This document shows positions 54,287 through 63,646 of a stretch of 64,000 nt of DNA, in pieces. Source of the DNA: Flavobacterium limi. GTDB taxonomy: Bacteria; Bacteroidota; Bacteroidia; Flavobacteriales; Flavobacteriaceae. Numbering within the stretch: the stretch's first letter is position 1; each line of letters starts with the position of its first letter. The notes under the pieces are model-generated. The model saw nothing but the letters and a program-made list of their open reading frames with translations, was not told where the DNA came from and did no database searches. The position numbers were made by a program, and so were the translations under genes. Location: positions 1 through 64,000 of the forward strand of contig NZ_JAADZV010000007.1 in the NCBI RefSeq assembly GCF_010645075.1, read 5' to 3'.

Positions 54287-54718
54287 ATGTCATTTTCAGA
54301 ATTATTTGATAGCGAATTCAAACAAAGAAACAAAGGCCACTTTTCAGCTATTGTTCGTGTAGCATTAGCAGACGGAGTTGTATATCCTGAAGAAAAAAGC
54401 TTTTTGGACAAACTTGCTTCCCGTTTAGAAATAACAGAGTCCGAGTACGAAGAAATCCTTGAAGACCCATTGAAATATCCTATCAACCCACCTTATTCAT
54501 ATGTTCAGCGTTTAGAGCGTTTATATGATTTGACAAGAATGGTTCATGTTGATCATCATCTTGAGGACAAACAAGAAGTTTTATTAAAAAAGATAAGTAT
54601 TGCTTTAGGTTTTACTCCAAGCAATGTAAATTATATCATTGCAAAAGCATTGTCATTAGTAGACAAAAAAGTCGATGGAGACACGTTTATTTATGAAATG
54701 CAGCATATGAATAAATAA
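54287..54718 (+). CDS. TerB family protein
   Basis: 143 residues, all-helical, with acidic calcium-binding-type loops: ADGVVYPEEKSFLD (28-41) and VHVDHHLEDKQE (88-99), and a third DKKVDGDTF near 131. This is the TerB tellurite-resistance fold; in many bacteria such single proteins are not involved in tellurite defence. Monocistronic with its own promoter and terminator. Confidence 0.83.
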   Translation: MSFSELFDSEFKQRNKGHFSAIVRVALADGVVYPEEKSFLDKLASRLEITESEYEEILEDPLKYPINPPYSYVQRLERLYDLTRMVHVDHHLEDKQEVLLKKISIALGFTPSNVNYIIAKALSLVDKKVDGDTFIYEMQHMNK

Positions 54719-54760
54719 TATCTGTTTTCAGTTTATATTATACCTGAAATTAAATTATAA

Positions 54761-54792
54761 AACCCGACAATTTAAAACTTGTCGGGTTTTCT
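54761..54792. terminator. Bidirectional terminator
   Basis: The stem AAAACCCGACAA/TTGTCGGGTTTT is T-rich in both readings and separates the convergent TerB-like and fbp genes. Its core equals that of the queA terminator. Confidence 0.85.
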
Positions 54793-54824
54793 TTTATGAT
54801 TTATTCAAAAGAATTCAGAAAATC

Positions 54825-55832
54825 TTAATTAGGTTCTGCCATAAACTCCTCTGCCTTTTCTACCATATTAATGCTTCCGCAGAAAAACGGAACTCGTTGA
54901 TGCAGTTCTGTTGGCTGAATTTCCATTATCCTTCCAAAACCGTCTGATGCCTTTCCGCCAGCCTGTTCTGCAATGAATGCCATTGGATTGCATTCGTACA
55001 TTAGGCGTAGTTTTCCTTTTGGTGCTTTCGAGCTTGTTGGATAGAGATAAATCCCTCCTTTAATCATATTTCGATGAAAATCAGAAACTAAACTTCCAAT
55101 GTATCTTGAGGTGTAAGGTCTGTCCTCCTCTTCACGCTGACAATACTTAATATAATTTTTAACCCCTTGCGGAAAGTGAACATAATTCCCTTCATTTACC
55201 GAATAAATGTTTCCGTCTTTCGGAAACTGCATATTTGGATGTGACAGGTAAAATGTACCAATTGCAGGATTCAGAGTAAATCCGTTTACACCATGACCTG
55301 TTGTATAGACCAACATTGTTGAAGTTCCGTAAATTACATAACCTGCGGCAACCTGATTAATACCCGGCTGTAAAAAATCCTCGCTTGTAACCGGAGTCCC
55401 GATTGGTGTTACTCTTCTGAAAACAGAAAAAATAGTACCCAAAGAAACATTCACTTCAATGTTTGAAGATCCGTCAAGAGGGTCCATTAAGATCACGTAC
55501 TTATTATTATTACTGTTGTCGCTCCCCTTGACAGTAATATATTCGTCGTTTTCTTCAGAAGCGATACCACAGACAATCTCACGGTTTATTAACGTCTGGA
55601 TAAATACTTCGTTGGCATAGACATCTAATTTTTGCTGTTCTTCTCCCTGAATATTCTGCTCGCCTACTGCGCCAATTATATCCACTAATCCAGCTTTGTT
55701 TACTTTATAGTTCACGACCTTGGCCGCCAAACGTATAGAGTTGATAATCCGGGATAGCTCCCCTGATGAGTACTGAAATGCTTTTTGGTTCTCAATAATA
55801 AACTCTCCCAGTGTTTTATTGCGTTCTTCCAT
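54825..55832 (-). CDS. fbp: Class I fructose-1,6-bisphosphatase
   Basis: Gluconeogenic hydrolysis of fructose-1,6-bisphosphate. The 335 residues have the metal motif [22 protein letters not shown] (about 115-136) and substrate-binding [25 protein letters not shown] (about 238-262), with [25 protein letters not shown] after it. AMP-site residues cannot be judged. Monocistronic. Confidence 0.95.
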   Translation of the reverse strand: MEERNKTLGEFIIENQKAFQYSSGELSRIINSIRLAAKVVNYKVNKAGLVDIIGAVGEQNIQGEEQQKLDVYANEVFIQTLINREIVCGIASEENDEYITVKGSDNSNNNKYVILMDPLDGSSNIEVNVSLGTIFSVFRRVTPIGTPVTSEDFLQPGINQVAAGYVIYGTSTMLVYTTGHGVNGFTLNPAIGTFYLSHPNMQFPKDGNIYSVNEGNYVHFPQGVKNYIKYCQREEEDRPYTSRYIGSLVSDFHRNMIKGGIYLYPTSSKAPKGKLRLMYECNPMAFIAEQAGGKASDGFGRIMEIQPTELHQRVPFFCGSINMVEKAEEFMAEPN

Positions 55833-56004
55833 TTGCTATATCGTTGTAGTTTTTAGTTATAAGTCACAAATATCGCTTTTTTTGTGAGAATGATTCAAAA
55901 ATTATTTCGTTAGTTTGCTACTATTGTATATTTGCTAATGAAACGCAAAAAGTTTCATTCAAAAAAATACTTAATTAGCGAATAACAGGTTAAAAATATG
56001 AATT

Positions 56005-56481
56005 ATGAATATTAGAAAAGGAAAACCTGAAGACATGAAATCGGTTTTAGGACTGATTCAGGAGCTAGCAATATTCGAAAAAGAGCCTGGCGCCGTTTTA
56101 ATAACTGATGAAGATTTGATACGTGACGGTTTTGGAGAAAATCCATTATTTCATGTTTTTGTTGCCGAAGTTGAAAAGGAAATTGTTGGCATCGCTTTAT
56201 ATTATTACCGATATTCTACCTGGAAAGGAAAAACAATACATCTTGAAGATTTAATTGTAAAAGAAAAAATGCGCGGTACCGGTTTAGGATCTGCTCTTTA
56301 CTCTGAAATAATGAAACAAGGAAAAAAAGATAATGTTCGAAGAATCGAATGGAATGTTCTCAACTGGAATACACCTGCGGTAAATTTCTACGAAAACTCA
56401 GGCGCAAAAGTTATCGAGGAATGGCGAGTGGTACAAATGGATGAAGCAGGTATTAATTCGTACTTAGAAAAAATAAATTAA
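56005..56481 (+). CDS. GNAT family N-acetyltransferase
   Basis: 158 residues of the GNAT fold resembling the spermidine/spermine (SSAT) branch. Acetyl-CoA pyrophosphate loop VKEKMRGTGLGSALYSEI (about 95-112), the preceding LEDLIV strand and the WNTPAVNFYENSGAKV helix-strand near the end are all present. Substrate unknown. Confidence 0.9.
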   Translation: MNIRKGKPEDMKSVLGLIQELAIFEKEPGAVLITDEDLIRDGFGENPLFHVFVAEVEKEIVGIALYYYRYSTWKGKTIHLEDLIVKEKMRGTGLGSALYSEIMKQGKKDNVRRIEWNVLNWNTPAVNFYENSGAKVIEEWRVVQMDEAGINSYLEKIN

Positions 56482-56492
56482 TCAAACAAAAA

Positions 56493-56524
56493 GTGACAGG
56501 ATAATTAAGGAGTGTCCCTGTCAC
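56493..56524. other. GTGACAGG hairpin between GNAT and lysC genes
   Basis: An 8-bp perfect stem GTGACAGG/CCTGTCAC with a 16-base loop. Only a weak T-tract follows, so termination is uncertain. Confidence 0.45.
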
Positions 56525-56562
56525 AATATTAAACTTTAAAAAAACAGCATATACAAATTAAG

Positions 56563-57825
56563 ATGAGAGTATTTAAATTTGGTGGTGCATCGGTAAAAGA
56601 TGCAGCAGGAATTAAAAACGTGTACGACGTTTTACAAAAAGTGGGTTATGAGGATGTAATATTAGTCGTTTCGGCTATGGGGAAAACCACAAATGCATTA
56701 GAGGTTGTTATTAAAAACTATTTTGATAAATCGGAAGAACTTAATTCTTCTGTACAAGAGATAAAAAAATATCACAATCAAATATTATTAGATTTATTTG
56801 AAGACGAAAAACATGCGGTTTTTGCTGCTGTTAATGAGCAATTCTCAGAATTGGAATACTTTCTTGCACATAATAAATCCCCTAACTACAATTTCGTTTA
56901 CGATCAGATTGTGAGTTTTGGTGAATTGATTTCTACTAACATCCTAAGTTATTTTATGAACTTCATGGGTATCCAGACACAATGGCTGGATGTTCGTAAC
57001 TTCATTAAAACCAATGCTAATTACAGGGATGCTGAAGTTGACTGGGAAACAACAGAGCAAAACATCAGCAAAAATGTGCCTCGTAAAATATTAAACATTA
57101 CACAGGGATTTTTAGGCGCTGATGAAAACAATTTCACTACTACTTTAGGTCGTGAAGGTTCTGATTATACTGCCGGAATTTTTGCTTATTGCTTAAATGC
57201 GGAAAGCGTAACGATCTGGAAGGACGTTCCGGGAGTTATGAATGCCGACCCGCGTTATTTTGAAAACGCGAGTTTATTAAACCAGATTTCATATCGTGAA
57301 GCCATTGAACTTGCTTTTTACGGGGCAACCGTTATCCACCCGAAAACTTTACAGCCATTACAGAAAAAAGAGATTCCGTTATACGTAAAATCATTTGTTA
57401 ATCCGTTATTAAAAGGAACCTGTGTTTCTAAAGGAGTCGATTTAGAGCCTTATCTGCCTTGTTTTATTGTAAAAAGAGAGCAGCTTTTGATTTCGCTTTC
57501 TTCTATTGATTTCTCCTTTATCATGGAAGAAAATATCAGCGAAATTTTCGGATTATTCCATCAGTTTAAACTGAAAGTAAACTTAATTCAGAACTCAGCG
57601 ATTAGTTTCTCTGTTTGTGTAGAAGATAAATTTGGAAACTTCAACGAACTCAATGCGATACTTTCTAAAAAATTCAAAGTTGATTATAACGAAAATGTAA
57701 CATTGTATACGATTCGTCACTTTAACGAGCAGGCTGCAGAAACTGTTGTAGAAAACAAGGAAGTTTTACTTAGACAAGTAAGCCGTGAGACAATGCAGAT
57801 TGTTACTAAAGAATTAAAACAATAG
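56563..57825 (+). CDS. lysC: Aspartate kinase
   Basis: First step of Lys/Thr/Met/diaminopimelate synthesis. The 420 residues start with VFKFGGASVKDAAGI (the KFGG motif) and carry TTLGREGSDYTAG (about 188-200) and IWKDVPGVMNADPR (about 218-231), then two ACT-type regulatory domains (about 295-420). This is a single-function kinase without a fused homoserine dehydrogenase. The Phe/Tyr-type attenuator is not repeated here. A strong terminator follows. Confidence 0.93.
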   Translation: MRVFKFGGASVKDAAGIKNVYDVLQKVGYEDVILVVSAMGKTTNALEVVIKNYFDKSEELNSSVQEIKKYHNQILLDLFEDEKHAVFAAVNEQFSELEYFLAHNKSPNYNFVYDQIVSFGELISTNILSYFMNFMGIQTQWLDVRNFIKTNANYRDAEVDWETTEQNISKNVPRKILNITQGFLGADENNFTTTLGREGSDYTAGIFAYCLNAESVTIWKDVPGVMNADPRYFENASLLNQISYREAIELAFYGATVIHPKTLQPLQKKEIPLYVKSFVNPLLKGTCVSKGVDLEPYLPCFIVKREQLLISLSSIDFSFIMEENISEIFGLFHQFKLKVNLIQNSAISFSVCVEDKFGNFNELNAILSKKFKVDYNENVTLYTIRHFNEQAAETVVENKEVLLRQVSRETMQIVTKELKQ

Positions 57826-57863
57826 TTTCTAAACAGGTAATTATTCAATTCAGATTATATTAG

Positions 57864-57893
57864 AAAGGTTTCACTAAAAACGGTGAAACCTTT
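57864..57893 (+). terminator. lysC terminator
   Basis: The 11-bp stem AAAGGTTTCAC/GTGAAACCTTT with a TAAAAACG loop and eight Ts. Confidence 0.9.
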
Positions 57894-57974
57894 TTTTTAT
57901 TTCCAGTAACTTTATTTATTCAAAAAAAACTAAATTTACTCTAAATCAAAACATTAACTCCTAATATTGAATTA

Positions 57975-58199
57975 ATGCATTATAACGAACCTTCAGAAGA
58001 AACCAAAAACAGATGGCATAATGATCCTGACAATTGGGTTTGGGGCATGTTCTATTATAATACGGAAGACCCGAGATTATATCTGCCAAAAAAAATCAAA
58101 GAATTTGGATGGACGATAAACTTTGCAAATCCTAATTCAGCACTAGTAATATTAATACTAATTTCAGTGATATTAATGTTCGTACTGTCTGCTCATTAA
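57975..58199 (+). CDS. DUF5808-like small membrane protein
   Basis: 74 residues. DPDNWVWGMFYYNTEDPRLYLPKK and GWTINFANPNSAL match, from memory, the DUF5808 motif (FYYNPEDPRIFVPKR...GWTLNFANP), followed by one C-terminal membrane helix (about 52-72). Function unknown. Confidence 0.65.
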   Translation: MHYNEPSEETKNRWHNDPDNWVWGMFYYNTEDPRLYLPKKIKEFGWTINFANPNSALVILILISVILMFVLSAH

Positions 58200-58269
58200 T
58201 CCTCATAAATTATACTTTTTAGCTGTCGAAACTAAAACATCACACACAACATTTCCCAATTATAAATAC

Positions 58270-58277
58270 TACTTTTG
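58270..58277 (+). promoter_or_regulatory. -7 box of the large outer-membrane protein gene
   Basis: TACTTTTG, 23 bases before the ATG at 58300. Confidence 0.6.
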
Positions 58278-58299
58278 GCTTTTTAGAGTTAAAGTATTT

Positions 58300-61200
58300 A
58301 TGCTGAAAAAATTACTGTTTTTAATAGCTTTTATTTGTTATTCCGGGCTTCATGCTCAGGACGCAAATTTGCTTTATAAAACCAAAAAAGTAATTGTTAC
58401 AAGAGATACCATTCACCTGGAAAATGTGAGTATCAACTCCGGATTTTTTGAGCTTTTAAATTCTAAAAATGAACCCATTGATTCAGCATTTTATAAAATC
58501 GATTTTCAAAAAGGAAAGCTTCTTCTAAATGAAAAATTCACTTCAGAATCAGACACCTTAATTGTCAATTATTTAAAATACCCTGATTTTTTAACCAAAG
58601 AATACAGCCTTTACAAATCAAGCCAGGTGGTAAGTAATGATGCAGGCTCTGATAAATTATACAAAATAGACAATTCTAATACTAAAAAAGCCACTCCGTT
58701 TGATGGGCTAAACACATCTGGAAGCATCACTCGTGGTGTTACTATAGGAAATAATCAAAATACGGTTTTAAATTCCAATTTAGACCTTCAGATTACTGGA
58801 AAATTATCAGACAAGGTAAGTCTACGGGCTTCGCTGCAGGACAATAATATTCCGCTGCAGGAAGGCGGTTATTCGCAAAAACTGGATCAGTTTGATAATA
58901 TTTTTATGGAATTATTCAGCGATGACTGGAACATTCGCGCCGGAGATGTATTTTTAGAAAACAGGAAGACGCAATTTTTAAGTTTCAATAAAAAAGTTCA
59001 GGGATTGTCTGCCAGTTTTGATTTTGGAGAAGAGGATAATAAAACCAATGTTTTTGCATCTGTAGCTTTCGCAAAAGGACAATATGCAAAAAGTACTTTT
59101 ATCGGACAGGAAGGAAACCAGGGACCATATAAGTTAAAAGGACAAAATGGCGAATTGTATGTTTTGGTCATTTCAGGATCTGAACGTGTGTATGTAAATG
59201 GTATTTTATTAAAAAGAGGTGAAAATAACGATTATGTAATTGATTATAATGCCGGCGAAATTGTCTTTACATCGCTTTTTACGATTACTTCTGAGATGCG
59301 AATTAACATTGAATACCAGTATTCAGAAAGAAGCTATAACCGAATAGTGACGTATGCTGGTGCCTCTCACGAAAACAAGAAATGGAGTTTTGCAGGTTAT
59401 TTATATTCTGAAAATGATTTAAAAAACCAGCCTTTACAGCAAAATCTTTCTCCGGAACAAGTTCATATTTTAAGTGAGGCTGGAGATGATACAAATTTGA
59501 TGAAAGCTCCCTCAGCTTATGAAGACACTTATTCCGACAAGAAAATTTTATATAAAAAAATAATTATAAATGGCATTGAAGTTTACGAGAATTCAACTAA
59601 CCCGGATGATGTTTTGTACAATGTAAAATTCAGTCTTGTAGGTGCCAACTCCGGAAATTATGTAATCAAGAATGCAAATTCTGTTGAACGAGTTTATGAA
59701 TATATTGCCCCCGCAAACGGAATTCCTCAGGGAAATTACGAACCTGTTGTGCAATTGGCAGCTCCTATGAAACTTCAGGCAGCGACTTTTTTAGGAAAGT
59801 ATAATCCGAACGAAAAAACACTGGTTGATTTTGAAATTGGAATCAGTAATAACGACCAGAATTTATTTTCGGATATTGATGATAGTAACAACAACGGAAT
59901 CGCCTTAAAACTAAACACCAAAAAACGTCTTTTTACGAAAGAATGGACATTAGATGTTTTTGCCAATTATCAATTTGTAGATGAAAATTTCAAATCGGTT
60001 GAACGTTTATATAATATTGAATTTAACCGTGACTGGAATTTAAACACGACACTTTTAGGCAATCAGAGTTTGTTGGTCGCGGGTTTAAATTTTGATTTGT
60101 TTTCGAAGAAAAAAACTTCTAATATTGGCTTAGTCAACTATCAATTTGAAAAATTAGATTTTAGTGAAAGTTATTCAGGAAGCAGACACACAGCAACTGC
60201 TTTCTTCAAATTAAAAAACTGGACTATCGAAAATCAGGGTAGTTTTCTGAACAGTGATGCAACAACTTCGACTTCAAAATTCATTAGAAACTTCGCCAGA
60301 ACCAAGTATCATTTTGGAAAAAACTGGGTTGGTGGTAATTTTCAGATAGAAGATAACCAGGAAAAAGACAAAGCTACCAATCAATTTTCGGCAATTAGCC
60401 AGCGATTTTCAGAATATGGCGTTTTCGTGGGACGAGGCGACAGCACTAAGGTTTTTGTAGAACTGGGTTATTTGCGCAGAAAAAATGACAGTTTACAAAA
60501 CGGATTATTACAGCATGTAAGCAATTCGCAAACCTATTTTTTAAAATCTAAGCTGATTCAGAACAAAAAAACAGATTTGGCCGTTTATGCCAGTTATCGA
60601 AATTTAGATTTCACAGCTTCTGACCGTGAAAGTGAACCATCGTTAAATTCGAGAGTTCTATACAATGATCGTTTTTTCAATCAGTTTCTTCAAATCGGAA
60701 CTGTTTATGAAACGAGCTCAGGAACTATAGCACAACAAGAATACACTTATTTAGAAGTTCCTGCCGGTCAGGGCGTTTATGTGTGGAACGATTATAACGG
60801 TAATAATGTTCAGGAACTGGAAGAGTTTGAAGTAGCACCTTTTCCGGATCAGGCGAAATTCATCCGTATTTTTTTACCCAATCGAATTTATATCAAAACC
60901 AATCAGAATAAATTTTCACAATCGCTGACGATAAATCCTTTACAATGGCAAAATAAAAAAGGCTACAAAAAAATACTGTCTTATTTCTACAACCAAACCT
61001 CCTTTATACTAGATCGAAAAGTAATAAGTGATGGTGGCAATTTTGAACTGAATCCGTTTTACTCTTCGCAAGAAAATATACTTGGGCTGAACTCAAGTTT
61101 CAGAAACAGCTTGTTTTACAACCGCGGGAAACAAAAACATTCTGTAACCTATTCATTTTTGATTAACGATGGAAAAAATCTGCTTTCAATTGGATCTCAA

Positions 61201-61731
61201 TCAGTTAAAAACAATTCGCATCAATTGCAATACACACATTTGCACCAAAAAAGCTGGCTGCTGAATTTGTTTACCAAAACAATTCAGACTTCCTTAACTT
61301 CAAAAGATTTTGAAGCAAAAAACTACGATTTAACCGGTTACCAGATTGCCCCTAAAATCAGTTATTTATTTTCGAAAAATACAAGCCTGGATTTCTTTTA
61401 TGAATTACAAAAGAAGGAAAATCAGATTGGAAATTTTGAAACCCTAACCCAAAATCGGTTAGGAACTTCGTTTTCCTATGCCGGAGATAAAAAAGTGACT
61501 ATAAACGGGGAGTTTTCTTTTTATGAAAACAAATTTGTTGGTGATGAATTTTCATCAGTAGGATTTCAGATGCTGGAAGGACTACAGGCGGGAGAAAATT
61601 TAGTCTGGAAACTGCTTTTGCAGAAAAACATAACCCAATTTTTGGATGTAAACTTAAATTATCAGGGACGTAAAAGCGAAACAGGGGTTACTGTACATAC
61701 CGGTAATATTCAGTTAAGAGCTTATTTTTAG
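58300..61731 (+). CDS. Large secreted beta-barrel-like outer-membrane protein
   Basis: 1143 residues with a signal peptide (1-19, LHAQ) and no internal membrane helix, but alternating beta strands throughout and a C-terminal LRAYF aromatic end, as in outer-membrane barrels. The N-terminal about 110 residues (DTIHLENVSINSGFFELL, TLIVNYLKYP) form a separate periplasmic-like domain. GSITRGVTIGNNQNTVLNS (about 145-163) and IGISNNDQNLFSDIDDSNNNG (about 510-530) recall blocks of the very large SprA-type translocon protein of the type IX secretion system, but this relation is only a reading impression. I recognise no enzyme domain. Confidence 0.65.
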   Translation: MLKKLLFLIAFICYSGLHAQDANLLYKTKKVIVTRDTIHLENVSINSGFFELLNSKNEPIDSAFYKIDFQKGKLLLNEKFTSESDTLIVNYLKYPDFLTKEYSLYKSSQVVSNDAGSDKLYKIDNSNTKKATPFDGLNTSGSITRGVTIGNNQNTVLNSNLDLQITGKLSDKVSLRASLQDNNIPLQEGGYSQKLDQFDNIFMELFSDDWNIRAGDVFLENRKTQFLSFNKKVQGLSASFDFGEEDNKTNVFASVAFAKGQYAKSTFIGQEGNQGPYKLKGQNGELYVLVISGSERVYVNGILLKRGENNDYVIDYNAGEIVFTSLFTITSEMRINIEYQYSERSYNRIVTYAGASHENKKWSFAGYLYSENDLKNQPLQQNLSPEQVHILSEAGDDTNLMKAPSAYEDTYSDKKILYKKIIINGIEVYENSTNPDDVLYNVKFSLVGANSGNYVIKNANSVERVYEYIAPANGIPQGNYEPVVQLAAPMKLQAATFLGKYNPNEKTLVDFEIGISNNDQNLFSDIDDSNNNGIALKLNTKKRLFTKEWTLDVFANYQFVDENFKSVERLYNIEFNRDWNLNTTLLGNQSLLVAGLNFDLFSKKKTSNIGLVNYQFEKLDFSESYSGSRHTATAFFKLKNWTIENQGSFLNSDATTSTSKFIRNFARTKYHFGKNWVGGNFQIEDNQEKDKATNQFSAISQRFSEYGVFVGRGDSTKVFVELGYLRRKNDSLQNGLLQHVSNSQTYFLKSKLIQNKKTDLAVYASYRNLDFTASDRESEPSLNSRVLYNDRFFNQFLQIGTVYETSSGTIAQQEYTYLEVPAGQGVYVWNDYNGNNVQELEEFEVAPFPDQAKFIRIFLPNRIYIKTNQNKFSQSLTINPLQWQNKKGYKKILSYFYNQTSFILDRKVISDGGNFELNPFYSSQENILGLNSSFRNSLFYNRGKQKHSVTYSFLINDGKNLLSIGSQSVKNNSHQLQYTHLHQKSWLLNLFTKTIQTSLTSKDFEAKNYDLTGYQIAPKISYLFSKNTSLDFFYELQKKENQIGNFETLTQNRLGTSFSYAGDKKVTINGEFSFYENKFVGDEFSSVGFQMLEGLQAGENLVWKLLLQKNITQFLDVNLNYQGRKSETGVTVHTGNIQLRAYF

Positions 61732-61794
61732 CACCTTATAAAATCGTAATCATAAATTGTTTACTTTTAATTGGAAATTTTAAACTCTACAGCT

Positions 61795-62262
61795 ATGAAA
61801 AAATTATTATTGTTATGTTTTATGATTGTTTTATCAGGTAATTTTTATGCTCAGGAAACAGTAAAAACAACAAAGACAAAGACCGAAGCAGAAGCTAAAA
61901 AGAAAAAAGCAGCTGCAGATAAAGCTAAGACAGAAGCCCGCAAGGCAAAAGAAGCAGCTGCAAAAGCTAAAAATACAGCAGATAAAGAGGCTGTAAAAGC
62001 AAAAGGTGCCACTAATAAAGAGGCTGCTAATGCAAAAAGTACAGCAAACAAAGAAGCTGCAAAAGCTAAAGATGCAGCTGACAAGGCTAAGAAGTCTGCT
62101 TCAAAAACAAGCACTAAAACTTTAAAAGAAACAAATGAGAAGGCTCCAAAAGTAGCCGATAAAGTTACCGGAGAATACAATGGTAAAAAAGTCTATACCG
62201 GACCAAAAGGCGGAAGATATTACATTAACAAAAACGGTAATAAGACATATATCCAGGATTAA
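61795..62262 (+). CDS. Lys/Ala-rich secreted protein with PBCV basic adaptor-like C-terminus
   Basis: About 155 residues: signal peptide MKKLLLLCFMIVLSGNFYAQ, a Lys/Ala-rich helical region (about 25-120) of A-K/E-A repeats, and a C-terminal motif GKKVYTGPKGGRYYINKNG (about 128-146) that resembles the PBCV-specific basic adaptor domain. Start: the frame opens at 61771, but the ATG at 61795 gives the proper signal peptide. Followed by a terminator. Confidence 0.7.
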   Translation: MKKLLLLCFMIVLSGNFYAQETVKTTKTKTEAEAKKKKAAADKAKTEARKAKEAAAKAKNTADKEAVKAKGATNKEAANAKSTANKEAAKAKDAADKAKKSASKTSTKTLKETNEKAPKVADKVTGEYNGKKVYTGPKGGRYYINKNGNKTYIQD

Positions 62263-62280
62263 AAACTTTCTGTCTGACCA

Positions 62281-62319
62281 AAAAAGTCCGGATTTCTATT
62301 GAGAAGTCCGGACTTTTTT
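62281..62319 (+). terminator. Terminator of the adaptor-domain gene
   Basis: The stem AAAAAGTCCGGA/TCCGGACTTTTTT with a 14-base loop. Confidence 0.85.
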
Positions 62320-62355
62320 AGTTTATTCATTAAAAAGAAGTTATCTATATCCCAA

Positions 62356-62382
62356 AGGGCTTCGACTCCGCTCAGCCTGACA
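62356..62382. repeat. GGGCTTCGACTCCGCTCAGCC dispersed repeat
   Basis: A copy of the widespread GGCTTCGACTCCGCTCAGCC hairpin repeat (GGCT/AGCC arms). Around it, 62320-62549 contains no ORF. Confidence 0.6.
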
Positions 62383-62549
62383 TTCTTTATTCAATTACTG
62401 GCTAGAATTAATTTTTCATTGAATTTTGATTTGACATTTATTGCAGTTGAAGTTGACATTGATATGATATTGAAGTTAATTTTTGGAATCTGAATTTCAG
62501 AGTTAATAATTTAGTAATGTATCCGAAATAACAAAAAAAGAGTATTTTT

Positions 62550-62557
62550 TTATCTTC
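62550..62557 (+). promoter_or_regulatory. -7 box of the glycosyltransferase gene
   Basis: TATCTTCG (one mismatch from TAnnTTTG), 18 bases before the ATG at 62575. Confidence 0.5.
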
Positions 62558-62574
62558 GTTTGAAAATCGCCAAT

Positions 62575-63645
62575 ATGAGCATTGAATATACTGCCAATAA
62601 AACAATTTTAATAACTCCTTTAAACTGGGGATTAGGTCATGCTACGAGATGCATCCCAATTATAAAAGCTTTACAGGATAATAATTATATCCCCATAATT
62701 GCTTCAGACGGAATTGCATTGGCATTACTGCAAAAAGAATTTCCATATATACAAACATTAGAACTTCCTTCTTACCATATTGAATATGCCAAAAACGGTA
62801 AAAATTTTAAATGGAAACTGATTAAAAGCTTACCTAAAATGATTACTGCTATTCTAGATGAAAAGAAAATAGTGAATTCATGGATAAGAAAGTATGATAT
62901 TGACGGCATAATTTCTGACAACAGACTTGGCGTTTTCAGCAAAAAGGTACCTTCAGTATTTATCACACACCAATTGAATGTGATGACCGGAAATACTACA
63001 AAATTCACTAGTAAATGTCATCAGTATTTTATAAAAAAATACGATCAGTGCTGGATTCCTGATACAGATGGAGACCCAAATTTAACAGGTGATCTGGGGC
63101 ATTTGAAAGACAATGATTTACCTCTGAAATACATAGGGCCTTTAAGCAGAATGCGCCAGAAAGAAACCCCGAAGCAATATGATTTAATGATAATACTTTC
63201 AGGACCTGAACCTCAACGAACTATGCTTGAAGAAAAACTGCAAAATGAGATCGTTCGATATACGGGCAATATTGTATTTGTAAAAGGTGTAGTCGAAAAA
63301 ACACAAACCAAACAGCAAATCAAAAATGTGACATATTACAATTTTATGAATACCAAACAGCTGGAACAGACCTTTAACGAAAGTGATTTGGTTTTATGCC
63401 GATCAGGTTACACGACTGTGATGGATCTGGCAAAACTGGGTAAAAAAGCTTTTTTTATACCAACGCCTGGACAGTATGAACAGGAATATTTAGCGATAAA
63501 ACTTCAGGATGAGCAATTGGTACCTTATGCAACACAAAACGACTTTACAATTGAAGATCTTTCAAAAGCAAAATCGTTTAAAGGTTTGTCCCAATTCAAA
63601 AACAATATCGACTGGGAATCTCTGTTTACTGTTTTTGAGAAGTAA
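62575..63645 (+). CDS. Glycosyltransferase, MurG/GT28-like
   Basis: About 356 residues of GT-B fold. The N-terminus has LITPLNWGLGHATRCIPII, the GLGHATR motif of MurG-like glycosyltransferases; the C-terminal half has the nucleotide-sugar contact LVLCRSGYTTVMDLAKLGKKAFFIPTPGQYEQEYLA. Acceptor unknown. The frame opens at a TTG codon at 62560, which lies right behind the -7 box; the ATG at 62575 (MSIEYTANK) is preferred. The convergent porin gene starts its stop codon two bases downstream, with no terminator between. Confidence 0.85.
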   Translation: MSIEYTANKTILITPLNWGLGHATRCIPIIKALQDNNYIPIIASDGIALALLQKEFPYIQTLELPSYHIEYAKNGKNFKWKLIKSLPKMITAILDEKKIVNSWIRKYDIDGIISDNRLGVFSKKVPSVFITHQLNVMTGNTTKFTSKCHQYFIKKYDQCWIPDTDGDPNLTGDLGHLKDNDLPLKYIGPLSRMRQKETPKQYDLMIILSGPEPQRTMLEEKLQNEIVRYTGNIVFVKGVVEKTQTKQQIKNVTYYNFMNTKQLEQTFNESDLVLCRSGYTTVMDLAKLGKKAFFIPTPGQYEQEYLAIKLQDEQLVPYATQNDFTIEDLSKAKSFKGLSQFKNNIDWESLFTVFEK

Positions 63646-63646
63646 T

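Noticed and set aside
56482..56562. Attenuator upstream of lysC
   Set aside because: The spacer has a hairpin but no leader ORF rich in Thr/Lys/Met codons and no U-tract.
61851..62180. Ala/Phe-rich minus-strand ORF
   Set aside because: Antisense shadow of the Lys/Ala-rich adaptor-domain protein.
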